Source: Candidatus Coatesiibacteriota bacterium
GTDB taxonomy: Bacteria; RBG-13-66-14
DNA length: 6,853 nucleotides
Assembly (NCBI GenBank): GCA_030631385.1
Contig: DAOVLG010000093.1
Coordinates: 1-6,853 of the forward strand
Reading direction: 5' to 3'
The notes below the pieces were generated by a model that had not been told where the DNA came from, searched no databases, and saw only the letters and a list, made by a program, of their open reading frames with translations. A program made the translations under genes and the position numbers. This document shows, piece by piece, positions 1-5,338 of the stretch (position 1 is its first letter; every line of letters begins with the position of its first letter).

Positions 1-755
1 CAGCCCGCCATCAGGACGAGGGCGATCCAGGTGGTGGCTCGTACCCCGAAGACGACGGCCGTGGTCCGCTCGCCGGCCTCCCGATCACCGTCCACGTCCA
101 TCGTGGTGGTGTTGGCGAAGACCGCCCCCACGGCCAAGATGTAGGGCAGGCTGACCTTCAGGAAGCCCAAGGTGAGGGGCAGGACGACCACGTATCCCAC
201 CGCCACGTTCAAGAGACCGTTTCCCAGCCCGTTGGCCAGGACGTCCAGGACGGGTCTTCCCTTCAGCTCGAAGGGGGGCGTGTTGTAGAGGAAGCCGAGG
301 AGGATGCTGACCAGGATGACCCAGAGGTAGGTAAAATTCCAGAAATAGATGCAACTCGCCAGGGCGAGTCCCTGGACGATCCCCTGGTAAATCCAGGCCT
401 TTTTCAGTGAAACGTAACCATCGCAGATGAGGAGGAGCTTCCGGTTCTTCCGGTCGGTTTCCTGGTCGTGGATCTGGTTGTTGAGATAAATCCCCCCGAC
501 CAGAAGGGTGAAGGCGATGAAAACGACCGCCAGGTCGAGATCGGGGTGGAGCTGGTCGAGCCAGCGGTAGGCGCCGATAGCCTCCAGGGCGTGGTAGTGC
601 CCCAGGAGAAGAAAGAGCCAAACCGGGATGAGGATCATCGGACGGAGGAGGAAGAAGTAGTCGAGGACGCAGAACCAGCGGGGCAACCCGAGCCCCTGGT
701 TGGTCTTGGGCCGGGCGAAAGGAACCTTTCCCTCATCGTAGGGGTATTTATCCAA
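1..755 (-). CDS. UbiA-family polyprenyl/aromatic prenyltransferase, 3' end cut by window edge
   Basis: Integral-membrane prenyltransferase that would transfer an isoprenoid diphosphate chain to an acceptor; the acceptor (quinone head group, lipid or other) cannot be read from the sequence. 251 residues are visible, with the C-terminal helices missing. The first Asp-rich motif is at residues 93-102 (NQIHDQETDR) and the second at 220-225 (DVDGDR). Between them is the family-typical YNTPP segment, and hydrophobic helices alternate throughout. In motif 1 the usual second Asp (NDxxDxxxD) is Gln; an NQxxDxxxD form is known from homogentisate-type prenyltransferases, so it need not mean loss of activity. 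I chose TTG at 755-753 because a strong ribosome site, GGCGGAG (767-761), lies 5 bp upstream. In-frame GTG codons at 761-759 and 803-801 are alternatives, and the 803 one has no visible ribosome site. It lies just behind tRNA-Gly with no terminator between them, so the two are probably co-transcribed. Family assignment is firm, substrate unknown. Confidence 0.92.
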   Translation of the reverse strand, partial: MDKYPYDEGKVPFARPKTNQGLGLPRWFCVLDYFFLLRPMILIPVWLFLLLGHYHALEAIGAYRWLDQLHPDLDLAVVFIAFTLLVGGIYLNNQIHDQETDRKNRKLLLICDGYVSLKKAWIYQGIVQGLALASCIYFWNFTYLWVILVSILLGFLYNTPPFELKGRPVLDVLANGLGNGLLNVAVGYVVVLPLTLGFLKVSLPYILAVGAVFANTTTMDVDGDREAGERTTAVVFGVRATTWIALVLMAG

Positions 756-760
756 TACCA

Positions 761-767
761 CTCCGCC
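761..767 (-). promoter_or_regulatory. Ribosome binding site supporting a TTG start of the UbiA-family gene
   Basis: Read on the minus strand this is GGCGGAG, a good match to the anti-Shine-Dalgarno complement, placed 5 bp before TTG at 755-753. It is the only strong ribosome site between the tRNA and the first transmembrane helix, so it favours TTG over the GTG codons at 803 and 761. Confidence 0.55.
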
Positions 768-829
768 GTCAGAAAAAGCCGCCACCCCGGCGTAACGGCT
801 CACCGAAAAGGATCGTTTATCGGTATTGC

Positions 830-904
830 TGGAGCGGGGTACCGGGCTCGAACCGGCGACGTTCAGCTTGGGAAGCTGACATTCTACCACTGAATTAACC
901 CCGC
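830..904 (-). tRNA. tRNA-Gly (anticodon CCC)
   Basis: A 75-nt cloverleaf on the minus strand. The acceptor arms GCGGGGT (904-898) and ACCCCGC (840-834) pair perfectly, followed by discriminator T and an encoded CCA (832-830). The anticodon stem TCAGC/GCTGA encloses the loop TTCCCAA, giving anticodon CCC, which reads GGG glycine codons. The T arm carries GGTTCGAGCC. The anticodon arm core AGCTTCCCAAGCT closely resembles that of E. coli tRNA-Gly(CCC). A sigma70-like promoter ends only a few bases upstream, so the primary transcript should have a very short 5' leader. The UbiA-family gene follows with no terminator in between. Confidence 0.97.
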
Positions 905-912
905 CAAAGCTC

Positions 913-941
913 CTTATAACACAGCGTTTTTCCAGTGTAAA
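913..941 (-). promoter_or_regulatory. Sigma70-like promoter for tRNA-Gly and the UbiA-family gene
   Basis: On the minus strand, TTTACA (941-936, 5 of 6 to consensus) is separated by exactly 17 bp from TATAAG (918-913, 5 of 6). The bases just before the -10 read TG-T, making an extended -10. Transcription would begin near 906, about two bases before the mature tRNA 5' end at 904. Spacing and position both fit, so this is a strong call for one made by eye. Confidence 0.75.
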
Positions 942-949
942 GCTCAAAA

Positions 950-978
950 TTGTAATGGGCACCGGTTCCTGCTATACT
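950..978 (+). promoter_or_regulatory. Sigma70-like promoter for the six-gene envelope operon
   Basis: TTGTAA (950-955, 4 of 6 to the -35 consensus), a 17-bp spacer, then TATACT (973-978, 5 of 6), with TG at 970-971 giving an extended -10. The expected start near 985 leaves a leader of roughly 95 nt before the ATG at 1082. Its -35 lies 8 bp from the -35 of the divergent tRNA promoter. No second convincing promoter was seen within the operon, although the intergenic gaps are short and were read only by eye. Confidence 0.65.
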
Positions 979-985
979 TATCCAA

Positions 986-1008
986 TTTGAGCGTGAGATA
1001 TACTCAAA
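986..1008 (+). promoter_or_regulatory. Inverted repeat at the predicted transcription start (possible operator or leader hairpin)
   Basis: TTTGAG (986-991) and CTCAAA (1003-1008) are perfect inverted 6-bp arms separated by 11 bp, starting immediately downstream of the predicted +1 of the operon promoter. The position suits a repressor operator or a small 5' leader hairpin. With 6-bp arms the repeat could also be coincidence. Confidence 0.3.
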
Positions 1009-1034
1009 CCCAAGATTTACTCGTTTCTAATGCA

Positions 1035-1057
1035 GCTCGGCCTCAACAGTGCCGAGC
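1035..1057 (+). promoter_or_regulatory. 5' leader hairpin ahead of the first operon gene
   Basis: GCTCGGC (1035-1041) and GCCGAGC (1051-1057) form a perfect 7-bp GC-rich stem around a 9-nt loop. It ends 11 nt before the GGAGGG ribosome site (1069-1074) and is not followed by a T-run, so it is not an intrinsic terminator. It could stabilise the 5' end of the mRNA or take part in translational control. The stem is plainly visible; the function is inference. Confidence 0.5.
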
Positions 1058-1081
1058 GGAAGCCACCCGGAGGGTAGAGAG

Positions 1082-1894
1082 ATGAAGAAGCTATTTGCGC
1101 TACTCGTGCTTCTCCCGATCCTGGTTCTGGCACAGGATTGGGCCGGTATCCAGCGCACAACCTACGAGGCGCAGACCCCCATGGACAGGGGCGGTGTGGG
1201 CATAACGAACTGGGGTGAGCGGACCATCTCGGCTACCGGCATCGGCGTCGTCTCCGACAATCCGCTCAACGCCGCCCGCGAACGCGCCAACGCCATGCGC
1301 GCCGCCAAGATCGTCGCCCTGCGCGACCTGTTGGAGCAGGTGAAGGGGGTCCAGATTACTTCCACCACCACCATCCACAACTTCGAAACGATAGACGACA
1401 CCATCATCGCCCGCGTCTCCGGCGTCGTTCGGGGCGCCTACGAGGTCGGTAGCCCCCGCTACATGAGCGACGGCAGCATCGAACGGACCTTCGCCATCAG
1501 CCTGGACGGCCAGCTCGCCGACGCCGTGTTGATCGAGGATTACAACATGACCCCGCACCCCGGTGGGGGCGAGAACACCGGCCTGATCATAGACGCCTCG
1601 GGTCTGGGCGCCATGCCGGCCATGAGCCCCACGATCGTCAATCAATCCGGTGACGTCCTCTACGGTCCGATGAACGTGAGCCGCGACTACGCGGTCTCCG
1701 TAGGCATCGTGGGCTACGCGCGCAGCGTTGACGAGGCCCGAGGGGGCGACCGCGTCGGGGTCAACCCCATCGTCATCCGGGCGGTGGCCGTGTCCGGAGC
1801 GGCCAAGTGCAACATCGTCGTCAGCAACCCCGACGGATCGAAGATTCCTTACGTCAGCGGCATCGCTGATTGCCGGGTTACGATCGTCCTTTAA
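1082..1894 (+). CDS. Secreted LPP20/FlgP-like envelope protein with conserved C-terminal domain
   Basis: Predicted 270-residue exported protein. The start is ATG 1082, with GGAGGG 7 bp upstream; an in-frame GTG at 1049 would only add residues before the signal peptide. Residues 1-17 are a Sec signal (MKK, a Leu-rich core, then VLA before QDW) without a lipobox. Residues about 48-150 show the LPP20/FlgT-N-like pattern: an ATGIG strand, an Ala/Arg-rich helix (AARERANAMRAAKIVALRD), LLEQVKGVQI, then RVSGVVRGA and a closing strand. LPP20-type proteins (FlgP) form outer-membrane-associated structures in Vibrio and Campylobacter. Residues about 165-270 form a second domain (TGLIIDASGLG, MSPTIV, VSRDYAV, VGYA, VGVNPIVIRA, ADCRVTIV) that I recognise as a recurrent partner of this N-terminal domain. 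Cys243 and Cys264 could form a disulfide. The next gene starts 26 bp downstream. Domain type is fairly sure, role inferred. Confidence 0.7.
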   Translation: MKKLFALLVLLPILVLAQDWAGIQRTTYEAQTPMDRGGVGITNWGERTISATGIGVVSDNPLNAARERANAMRAAKIVALRDLLEQVKGVQITSTTTIHNFETIDDTIIARVSGVVRGAYEVGSPRYMSDGSIERTFAISLDGQLADAVLIEDYNMTPHPGGGENTGLIIDASGLGAMPAMSPTIVNQSGDVLYGPMNVSRDYAVSVGIVGYARSVDEARGGDRVGVNPIVIRAVAVSGAAKCNIVVSNPDGSKIPYVSGIADCRVTIVL

Positions 1895-1920
1895 GCAATT
1901 ACCCAGACGAAGGGATTATG

Positions 1921-3060
1921 ATGAAAAAGCTACTAATCGGGTTCACCATCTTCGTCGTCCTCTTCCTCGTGGCGGGTTGCATAAGGGGCGGCGAGACTCC
2001 GATGGATACTCCGGGGACCCACGTGGCGACCGGTCACAAGTACCTGGAGAACCGCCAGTACGACGCCGCCATCTCCGCCTTTGAGAAGGCCATTGACCTC
2101 GATCACCGCTTCGCCGCCGCCTACTCCGGTATCGGCTACGTTTACCTGCGCCAGAGTGAGGACGCCACCGGCGAGACCCGCAAGGGCCTCCTCGACAAGG
2201 CGGTGGATATGTTCAACAAGGCGATGGGTTACGACGTGGACGACATCTACGGTAAGATAGGCAAGGCTCGGGTCATGATCGAGAAGGGCGATGCCCGCAA
2301 CGCGCGGCTTCTCGCCAAGGCGGCCGCTCAGGAAGACAAGGAGAATCTGCAAGGCGCGTTATGGTGGGGCATCACCGCCGGCTGTGTCGGCGATTGGGAC
2401 GAGGCCGACTACGCCCTCTCCCGCGCCAACGAGATAGACTCGACACACCCCGAGGTTCAGGCCGCCTGGGACCGCCTCGCCATGGCCAAGCGGCTGATGC
2501 AGGGCGTGGATGACCAGAATTACCGCGCCATCGCCTTCAACTACCGGATCGGCCGGGCGGATGCCGCGGCTCTCTATGCGCGCGAGCTGGACCTTACGCG
2601 CCTGGAGCGCCGATCGGTGACGAGCTACGGCGGCCCCACCTTCGTCGGTCCCGGAGAGCCCGATACCGGTGCAATATCCTACTATGCGACCGACATCGCC
2701 GAGCACTGGGCGCTCTCCGAGATCAATCTCTGCATCGAGACCGGTCTGATGGAGCCGTACCCCGACGGCAGCTTCCTGCCCGACGCCAAGCTCAACCGCT
2801 CCGAGTTCGCCATGCTGGCCGCCAAGGTGCTGTCGTTGACCACCGGCGACCCAGAGCTGATGACCCGGGGCATGACCGGTACGAGCGTCTTCAAGGATGT
2901 CCGGGCGGACAATTTCGCCTACGGCGCCATCATCGCTTGCACCACCCGGGGGATCCTCTCCGCCGACGCCGACGGCTACTTCCGGCCGCTCGATTTCATC
3001 GCTGGGACCGACGCCGTGAACGCCGTCCGCACCGTGGAGACGATCCTCGCCCACTACTAG
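1921..3060 (+). CDS. TPR- and SLH-domain lipoprotein
   Basis: 379-residue predicted lipoprotein. Residues 1-19 are a signal peptide ending in the lipobox V-A-G before Cys20, so the mature protein should be lipid-anchored. Residues about 33-185 are TPR-like helical repeats: the first is clear (GHKYLENRQYDAAISAFEKA, then LDHRFAAAYSGIGYVY) and others are looser (LDKAVDMFNKAM; GDWDEADYALSRANEID). A linker follows. Residues about 257-303 are a good SLH module (DIAEHWA, AYPDG-type turn EPYPDGSFLP, LNRSEFA), and 324-372 a second, degenerate one (FKDVRADNFAYGAI, DGYFRP, but GTD where Arg-x-Glu is usual). SLH modules bind peptidoglycan or attached polymers, and TPRs bind proteins, so it probably links an outer-membrane complex to the wall. 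ATG codons at 1918 and 1921 are tandem; 1921 gives the better distance (7 bp) from AAGG at 1910-1913. Domains sure, function inferred. Confidence 0.85.
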   Translation: MKKLLIGFTIFVVLFLVAGCIRGGETPMDTPGTHVATGHKYLENRQYDAAISAFEKAIDLDHRFAAAYSGIGYVYLRQSEDATGETRKGLLDKAVDMFNKAMGYDVDDIYGKIGKARVMIEKGDARNARLLAKAAAQEDKENLQGALWWGITAGCVGDWDEADYALSRANEIDSTHPEVQAAWDRLAMAKRLMQGVDDQNYRAIAFNYRIGRADAAALYARELDLTRLERRSVTSYGGPTFVGPGEPDTGAISYYATDIAEHWALSEINLCIETGLMEPYPDGSFLPDAKLNRSEFAMLAAKVLSLTTGDPELMTRGMTGTSVFKDVRADNFAYGAIIACTTRGILSADADGYFRPLDFIAGTDAVNAVRTVETILAHY

Positions 3061-3067
3061 GCTTTTC

Positions 3068-3092
3068 GGGGGTCGGACCGGCGCCGACCCCC
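3068..3092 (+). other. Strong intercistronic hairpin without T-run
   Basis: GGGGGTCGG (3068-3076) pairs perfectly with CCGACCCCC (3084-3092) around a 7-nt loop, starting 7 bp after the TPR-SLH stop codon. The sequence after it (ATAAGACTT) has no U-tract, so it is unlikely to be a full intrinsic terminator. More likely it is an mRNA-processing or 3'-end-protecting stem that sets different mRNA levels for upstream and downstream genes, or a leaky terminator. Confidence 0.55.
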
Positions 3093-3114
3093 ATAAGACT
3101 TCAACCGTGGCAAC

Positions 3115-3131
3115 GGGCGGACAGGCCGCCC
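3115..3131 (+). other. Second intercistronic hairpin before the FlgT-like gene
   Basis: GGGCGG (3115-3120) and CCGCCC (3126-3131) form a 6-bp GC stem with a 5-nt loop, ending 7 bp before the GAGGAG ribosome site of the next gene. With the 3068-3092 stem it gives two tandem hairpins in the widest gap of the operon. A role in mRNA stability or translation is possible but not shown. Confidence 0.4.
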
Positions 3132-3138
3132 AACGGCC

Positions 3139-3144
3139 GAGGAG
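3139..3144 (+). promoter_or_regulatory. Ribosome binding site that decides between tandem ATG starts
   Basis: GAGGAG lies 2 bp before ATG 3147 and 5 bp before ATG 3150. The spacing makes 3150 the likelier start. The same ribosome-site-TTATGATG arrangement precedes the TPR-SLH lipoprotein gene (1910-1923). Confidence 0.6.
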
Positions 3145-3149
3145 TTATG

Positions 3150-4370
3150 ATGCGTAAGTACCCCCTTATTTTACTTGGAGCGTTGCTGGTCATGGCCGTC
3201 GCGGGCCAGGCCCAAGACACCGTCACCGTCCGGAGCACCGGCCTGGGCGTAATCTACTCGGGTGACATCGCCAAGGCCCGAGACGACGCCGTCAAGGATG
3301 CGATTCGGAACGCCGTCGAGCAACAGACGGGCATGTTCCTGGACTCCCAGACCATGATCGAGATGTTCGAGACTCTGGAGGATTCGATCTACGCCCGCGC
3401 CACCGCTTACGTCCTCAATTACCGGATCATCAGAGAGGGCTACGGCTCCTTCGAGAACTCCTACGAGGTCGAGGTCGAGTGCACCATTGCGCGGAGCATG
3501 CTCCAGGCCAAGCTCGACGAGATGGACGTCCGAACCCTGACGGCCCTCATCGGCAACCCGCGGATCATGATGATCGTCGAGGAGGAGAATCTGCTGGAGG
3601 GCTACCACTACTACTGGTACGATTCCCTGGATATGGGCACCACCGAGATGACGCTCCAGGAGATCTTCCTCGAGAAGGATTTCCCTCTCGTGGACGCGGC
3701 CCAGGCTCGCCGGAATATTGATCGCGACATGGTAAAGGCCGCGCTGACCGGCGATCCCTTAGCCGCCGCCGAGATCGGGCTCCAGTACGGCGCCGAGTAC
3801 GTCCTCACCGGGAAGGCCGTCGTCAAGGGCTCCGAGATCATCGCCTACGGCGTCACCGCCGGCTCCGGGATGAAATCCTACCAGGCCACCTGCAACATCA
3901 AGGTCTACGAGACGGACACCGCCTCGCTGATCGCCTCCACCTCGAAATCCGACAAGACGGCCCACACCGACGACCTGACCGGAGGCAACGAGGCGCTGCG
4001 CAAGGCGGCCAAGGCCGCGGCCAACGTCGTAATCGGCCAGATTCTAAAGGACTGGTCCCTCCGGGCGGCCACCGGTTCCACGGTCCAGATGACCGTCTAC
4101 AACGCCGACAACACCACCCTGACCAAGCTCCAGGCCTGGCTGCGTGAGCACATCCGCGGCGTGGAGAACGTCATCGTCCGCAGCCACTTCGGCCTGACGG
4201 CCAAGCTGGAGATCGCCTCGGACTACGATGCGGCCCAGATCGCCAAGGAGATCAACTACAAGCCGCGCACCGAGGGCGACTTCGAGGTCATCGTCTACGG
4301 TCAGACACGCAACACCGTTGACATCGCCATCGCTCCCAAAGGCGAGGAACCGCCCGAAGAGGGCGAGTAA
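3150..4370 (+). CDS. Secreted protein with FlgT-N-like and CsgG/FlgT-M-like domains
   Basis: 406-residue exported protein. Residues 1-22 are a Sec signal (MRK, LILLGALLVMAVAG, QAQ before DT) with no lipobox. Residues about 24-118 resemble the FlgT N-terminal/LPP20 fold: STGLGVIYSGD, then an Ala/Asp helix (AKARDDAVKDAIRNAVEQQTG), YARATAYVLNYRI and YEVEVECTI. Residues about 128-300 have the CsgG/FlgT middle-domain pattern: NPRIMMIVEE, QEIFLEKDFPLVD, AAEIGLQYGAEYVLTGKAVVK, CNIKVYETDTASLIAS, then a closing Ala-rich helix. Residues about 310-392 are a further small alpha/beta domain (VQMTVYN, LQAWLREHIRGVENV, KLEIASDYDAAQIAKEI) that I cannot name, followed by an acidic tail. FlgT builds a ring around the Vibrio flagellar base; the FlgT C-terminal domain is absent here but present in the next genes. 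A 63-bp gap follows. Secretion and the domain-level match are fairly sure, the cellular role is not. Confidence 0.72.
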   Translation: MRKYPLILLGALLVMAVAGQAQDTVTVRSTGLGVIYSGDIAKARDDAVKDAIRNAVEQQTGMFLDSQTMIEMFETLEDSIYARATAYVLNYRIIREGYGSFENSYEVEVECTIARSMLQAKLDEMDVRTLTALIGNPRIMMIVEEENLLEGYHYYWYDSLDMGTTEMTLQEIFLEKDFPLVDAAQARRNIDRDMVKAALTGDPLAAAEIGLQYGAEYVLTGKAVVKGSEIIAYGVTAGSGMKSYQATCNIKVYETDTASLIASTSKSDKTAHTDDLTGGNEALRKAAKAAANVVIGQILKDWSLRAATGSTVQMTVYNADNTTLTKLQAWLREHIRGVENVIVRSHFGLTAKLEIASDYDAAQIAKEINYKPRTEGDFEVIVYGQTRNTVDIAIAPKGEEPPEEGE

Positions 4371-4433
4371 CCGGCGGGCGTTGCCGCTTAGTTAAAAACG
4401 GTTTCACCCAACCTACGAGCATGGAGGACTTTC

Positions 4434-5321
4434 ATGCGTAGAATCATACTATTAACCTTCGTCCTGGTGCTGGTCCTGGCTGGGGTTTCCGGCGCCATGG
4501 AGATGCGCAAGCGTATCGCCGTATCCGAACTCGAGGACAAGGCCGGCAGCTCCTACAACGTGGGGACCGGTCTGGCCGATGTGCTGACCACGGCCCTGGT
4601 GAACTGCGGCAAGTTCCAGGTCTTCGAGCGCGAGCAGCTCGCCGCGGTCATGGAGGAGCAGGCTCTCGGCACCAGCGGTCTGGTGACACAACAGACCGCC
4701 CCGGAGATAGGCAGGCTCCTGGGTGTGCAGGCCATCGTCTACGGCGCCGTCACCGAGTTCTCCTCCCAGAAAGACGAGGTCGGCCTGGGCACCTTCATGG
4801 GCGGCATCGGCTTCGCCCGCGTCACGGTGCGCGTCGGCTTGAACATCCGCATCATTGACACCACCACCGGCGAGATCATCTTCAGCCACGAGGCCACCGG
4901 CGAGGAATCGGAAGCCGGCGGCATACTGATGACCCCGGGAATGGTGATCGGCAAAGGCTCGGAGTGGGACAACACCCTGGAGGCCAAGGCGGCCAGGCAG
5001 GCCATTGATGCGATCGTGGATGCTATCGTCATCAAGCTCAGGGACGTACCCTGGACCGGCGCCGTGGTAAAAGCCGACGGGGAGAAGGTCTACATCAACG
5101 CCGGTATGGCCTCCGGTATCGAGACCGGGATGGAGTTCAGGATCTACCAGAAGGGCGAGGAGCTCATCGATCCGGTAACCGGTATCTCCCTGGGCGCCGA
5201 GGAGACCCTCATCGGCACCGTCCAGGTGATGGAGGTCAAGGAGAAGTACAGCATCTGCCGGGGCACCGCCGGCGGCGGCTTCTCGGCCGAGGACATCGTC
5301 CGGGAGAACCCCTTCTACTGA
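4434..5321 (+). CDS. CsgG-family outer-membrane/periplasmic protein with FlgT-C-like tail
   Basis: 295-residue exported protein; GGAGG (4423-4427) lies 6 bp before ATG 4434. Residues 1-21 are a signal peptide (MRRIILL, VLVLAG, VSGA before ME). There is no lipobox Cys, unlike E. coli CsgG, which is a lipoprotein. Residues about 26-205 follow the CsgG family closely: KRIAVSELED, GLADVLTTALVNCGKFQVFEREQL, VMEEQALG, APEIGRLLGVQAIVYGAVTEF, VTVRVGLNIRIIDTTTGEII, then a Gly/Glu-rich stretch (154-181) and a terminal helix. In CsgG the corresponding regions form beta-hairpins of a ring-shaped pore. Residues about 207-290 form a FlgT-C-like beta domain: GAVVKADGEKVYINAG, GIETGMEFRIY, DPVTGISLG, IGTVQVMEV. 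The next gene, a paralogue, starts 17 bp after the stop. Family call is firm; whether it makes a pore, and for what substrate, is unknown. Confidence 0.88.
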   Translation: MRRIILLTFVLVLVLAGVSGAMEMRKRIAVSELEDKAGSSYNVGTGLADVLTTALVNCGKFQVFEREQLAAVMEEQALGTSGLVTQQTAPEIGRLLGVQAIVYGAVTEFSSQKDEVGLGTFMGGIGFARVTVRVGLNIRIIDTTTGEIIFSHEATGEESEAGGILMTPGMVIGKGSEWDNTLEAKAARQAIDAIVDAIVIKLRDVPWTGAVVKADGEKVYINAGMASGIETGMEFRIYQKGEELIDPVTGISLGAEETLIGTVQVMEVKEKYSICRGTAGGGFSAEDIVRENPFY

Positions 5322-5338
5322 TCAACCCCCGAACAAGG

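Noticed and set aside
756..803. Upstream GTG start at 803-801 for the UbiA-family gene
   Set aside because: There is no ribosome site before it and the added residues do not look family-like; TTG 755 has GGCGGAG at good spacing. Kept as an alternative only.
468..893. Plus-strand open frame covering the UbiA-family gene and tRNA
   Set aside because: It runs through the tRNA and opposite the clear prenyltransferase motifs, and its translation is charged and patternless.
999..1004. Second TATACT as an additional -10 box
   Set aside because: No acceptable -35 hexamer lies 16-18 bp upstream; the copy at 973-978 has both a -35 and an extended -10.
1100..1645. Minus-strand open frame (181 codons) opposite the LPP20-like gene
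   Set aside because: GC-driven shadow with no recognisable domain; the plus frame has a signal peptide, ribosome site and conserved motifs.
2359..3054. Long minus-strand open frame (231 codons) opposite the TPR-SLH gene
   Set aside because: Its translation is Gly/Val/Asp/His-rich and low in complexity, as expected from the opposite strand of GC-rich code, and the plus strand carries recognisable TPR and SLH domains.
4371..4433. Possible small hairpin (GCGG/CCGC, 4374-4387) between the FlgT-like and CsgG-family genes
   Set aside because: The stem is only 4 bp with no T-run; nothing else of note is seen in this 63-bp gap.
4434..5321. Calling this gene csgG and the locus a curli system
   Set aside because: No lipobox, an extra FlgT-C-like domain, and no csgA/B amyloid repeats, csgE or csgF nearby.
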